Shown: positions 6,385 to 7,064 of the stretch, piece after piece | How the letters are laid out: each line of letters begins with the position of its first letter | Numbering within the stretch: the stretch's first letter is position 1 | Source: Chromatiales bacterium | Lineage (GTDB): Bacteria > Pseudomonadota > Gammaproteobacteria > Thiohalospirales > Thiohalospiraceae | Direction of reading: 5' to 3' | NCBI GenBank assembly: GCA_026984715.1 | Contig: JALSRO010000455.1 | Location: forward strand, 1-7,064 | DNA length: 7,064 nt | Translations under genes and position numbers: made by a program | Notes under the pieces: model-generated | What the model was told of the DNA's origin: nothing | Seen by the model: only the letters and a program-made list of their open reading frames with translations | Databases searched by the model: none

Positions 6385-6401
6385 TGGTGGGTTGTCCACC
6401 A
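6385..6401. terminator. Weak hairpin after the outer-membrane gene
   Basis: TGGTGG (6385-6390), loop GTTGT, CCACCA (6396-6401) form a 6-bp stem about 30 nt past the stop codon. No T-run follows, so intrinsic termination is doubtful. Confidence 0.25.
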
Positions 6402-6467
6402 CCAAACCCGGAAGAACTCTTTCTCGCAGCGCCCTCCACCCCGTTTCCACGGATTCCAGATTGAATT

Positions 6468-6487
6468 GAGAAACAGTTAACTTTCTC
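6468..6487. repeat. Short inverted repeat GAGAAA / TTTCTC
   Basis: GAGAAA (6468-6473) and TTTCTC (6482-6487) enclose CAGTTAAC; GTTAAC within the loop is itself palindromic. It sits 11 nt left of the inverted repeat flanking box copy 2. It could be an operator or a minor hairpin. Confidence 0.3.
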
Positions 6488-6498
6488 CCGCCTGTGGC

Positions 6499-6532
6499 CG
6501 ACTATACTATCGACCCGGTAACAATATAGTCG
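6499..6532. repeat. Repeat box copy 2 enclosed by an inverted repeat
   Basis: GACCCGGTAACAATATAG (6512-6529) matches copy 3 closely and is followed by ATTCAG at 6534-6539, as in copy 3 (6970-6975). The 8-bp arms CGACTATA (6499-6506) and TATAGTCG (6525-6532) are perfectly complementary and enclose the box core, so the left end of this element could form a stem of its own. Confidence 0.6.
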
Positions 6533-6542
6533 CATTCAGGGC

Positions 6543-6664
6543 TTCAGCAGGTGCCGGAACAAGGCGCAGTGTGCAGGCAAGGGGCGCCCCCTTCGGGCGG
6601 ACGTCTGGTTGGCCATTCGTGGCGTTGCAGTAGCTTGCGCCTGACCGCCCGGACACCCGCTGAA
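6543..6664. repeat. Long imperfect hairpin following box copy 2
   Basis: TTCAGC (6543-6548) pairs with GCTGAA (6659-6664). GGTG (6550-6553) pairs with CACC (6654-6657), CCGG (6554-6557) with CCGG (6649-6652), and GGCGCA (6563-6568) with TGCGCC (6636-6641). An inner GC-rich segment (6581-6600) can fold separately around a CTTCGG turn. No open frame of coding character runs through it. It may be a structured RNA, a REP-like palindromic element or a small non-autonomous mobile element. Confidence 0.6.
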
Positions 6665-6683
6665 TCTTGCTTTACTATCGTTG

Positions 6684-6701
6684 GTCATAGTAGTCATAGT
6701 A
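6684..6701. repeat. Tandem 9-bp direct repeat
   Basis: GTCATAGTA occurs twice head to tail without spacer (6684-6692 and 6693-6701). An inverted relative, TACTAT, lies at 6673-6678. It sits between the long hairpin and the small membrane protein gene, where its promoter should be. It may be a regulator site with 9-bp period or a slippage duplication. Confidence 0.5.
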
Positions 6702-6741
6702 ATTGAGAAGCGATCCCGCTGATTGGCCGAGGAGCGATACC

Positions 6742-6942
6742 ATGGTTGAATGGTTGATAGGAATATGGTTTGTGATCTCCGTGTTCGCAACCCTGATATT
6801 CTGCAGCGCTGCGCGGATGTTTGTTTCCGAGCCGGATCGGAAAGAGCCGAAAAATCAGGAAACGACTAATACGGCGGTAATCATTCCGGTTCCCCGGGGC
6901 AGGCATCGGAAGAAGGAGATGGACAGGCGGATGGCGGGTTAA
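6742..6942 (+). CDS. Small single-span membrane protein, unknown function
   Basis: A 66-residue protein. The start at 6742 is set by GAGGAG at 6729-6734 with a 7-nt spacer, one of the best ribosome sites in the window. A frame open from 6703 would add 13 residues without such a site. Residues about 4-26 (WLIGIWFVISVFATLIFCSA) form one transmembrane helix. The remaining 40 residues are polar and basic (DRKEPKN, RGRHRKKEMDRR), so by the positive-inside rule the C-terminus should face the cytoplasm. No catalytic motif or known family is recognised. It lies between two members of the repeat family and its stop codon is inside an 18-bp palindrome. It could be a genuine small membrane protein or cargo carried with the repeats; codon pattern and ribosome site favour a real gene. 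Confidence 0.6.
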   Translation: MVEWLIGIWFVISVFATLIFCSAARMFVSEPDRKEPKNQETTNTAVIIPVPRGRHRKKEMDRRMAG

Positions 6943-6952
6943 TATTAACCCG
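6935..6952. repeat. 18-bp perfect palindrome over a stop codon
   Basis: CGGGTTAATATTAACCCG is fully self-complementary. It includes the TAA stop of the small membrane protein (6940-6942) and its right end is the start of box copy 3. It could be a protein-binding site, a hairpin ending the message, or the end of a repeat element. No T-run follows. Confidence 0.6.
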
Positions 6953-7064
6953 GCAACAATATATACCGTATTCAGCCGTGGCGTGCCGGTTCGCAGCAAG
7001 GTGGCCCATCGCCGTTGTAGCCACTCTACAGCAAGATGGGGTAACGCAGCCTGCGGGCCGGCAC
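6947..7064. repeat. Repeat box copy 3 with long imperfect hairpin
   Basis: AACCCGGCAACAATATAT (6947-6964) and ATTCAG (6970-6975) repeat the layout of copy 2. A long hairpin follows: GTGCCGG at 6983-6989 pairs with CCGGCAC at 7058-7064, and the stem continues through CGCA (6992-6995, with TGCG at 7052-7055) and CCCATC (7005-7010, loosely with GATGGGG at 7035-7041) to TGTAG (7016-7020) and CTACA (7026-7030) around the loop CCACT. GTGCCGG followed by CAAGG is shared with copy 2 (6551-6557). The hairpin reaches the window edge, so the element's right end may lie outside. Confidence 0.62.

Larger units (their letters stand above)
6354..6741. other. Repeat-rich intergenic region
   Basis: No gene is supported across these 388 bases. 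From left to right it holds a short hairpin without T-run (6385-6401), an AT-rich inverted repeat (6468-6487), repeat box copy 2 with its flanking inverted repeat (6499-6532), a long imperfect hairpin (6543-6664), a tandem 9-bp repeat (6684-6701) and the ribosome site of the small membrane protein. Confidence 0.7.

Noticed and set aside
6233..6535. Minus-strand 100-codon frame at the end of the outer-membrane gene
   Set aside because: It overlaps the barrel gene antisense, ends within it, and has no recognisable domain or ribosome site.
6694..6999. Minus-strand 101-codon frame across the small membrane gene
   Set aside because: It runs through the palindrome and hairpin repeat, and the plus-strand gene has a far better ribosome site and a coherent transmembrane segment.
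6499..7064. CRISPR array
   Set aside because: The repeats are 18 bp, too few, irregularly spaced (one inverted and more than 1 kb away), and attached to hairpins rather than unique spacers of fixed length.

Overview
The window looks like the chromosome of a denitrifying proteobacterium, most likely gammaproteobacterial. That guess rests on an E. coli-like RecQ, a Pseudomonas-style order of heme d1 genes, moderately high GC content and outer-membrane proteins. No rRNA, tRNA or phylogenetic marker is present that would fix the genus.

Left half, minus strand, 1-3196: a tightly packed operon for heme d1, the cofactor of cytochrome cd1 nitrite reductase (NirS). Transcription runs right to left through nirC (small periplasmic c-type cytochrome), nirF (periplasmic d1-type beta-propeller), then four AsnC-like siroheme decarboxylase genes nirD, nirL, nirG and nirH, the last cut by the left edge. 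Junctions overlap or nearly touch, except for a 135-nt gap between nirL and nirG. The NirD, NirL, NirG and NirH proteins take two propionate groups from siroheme to acetate-derived methyls in the cytoplasm. NirJ, expected just beyond the left edge, and the periplasmic NirF act later. nirS is not in the window.

Divergent region, 3197-3385: it holds a perfect FNR/DNR-type palindrome (TTGAC-N4-GTCAA with longer arms). Its spacing to a -10-like hexamer facing nirC fits class II activation, which suggests induction by low oxygen or nitric oxide. A separate promoter-like hexamer faces recQ and lies so close to the start codon that the recQ mRNA could be leaderless.

Middle, plus strand, 3386-5206: a complete recQ DNA helicase gene with helicase core, zinc-binding/RQC region and HRDC domain.

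Right half, plus strand: an unrecognised exported beta-barrel outer-membrane protein (5505-6353) with a strong extended -10 promoter and a small palindrome at its expected transcription start. After it comes a repeat-rich stretch. A box of the form AACCCGGNAACAATATA occurs three times (5314-5331 inverted, 6512-6529, 6947-6964). The two rightmost copies each lead into a long imperfect hairpin (6543-6664 and 6983-7064). Between them sits a 66-residue single-span membrane protein with a strong Shine-Dalgarno site. An 18-bp perfect palindrome covers its stop codon. This right-hand region, with its repeat family and small membrane protein, is the least explained part of the window.
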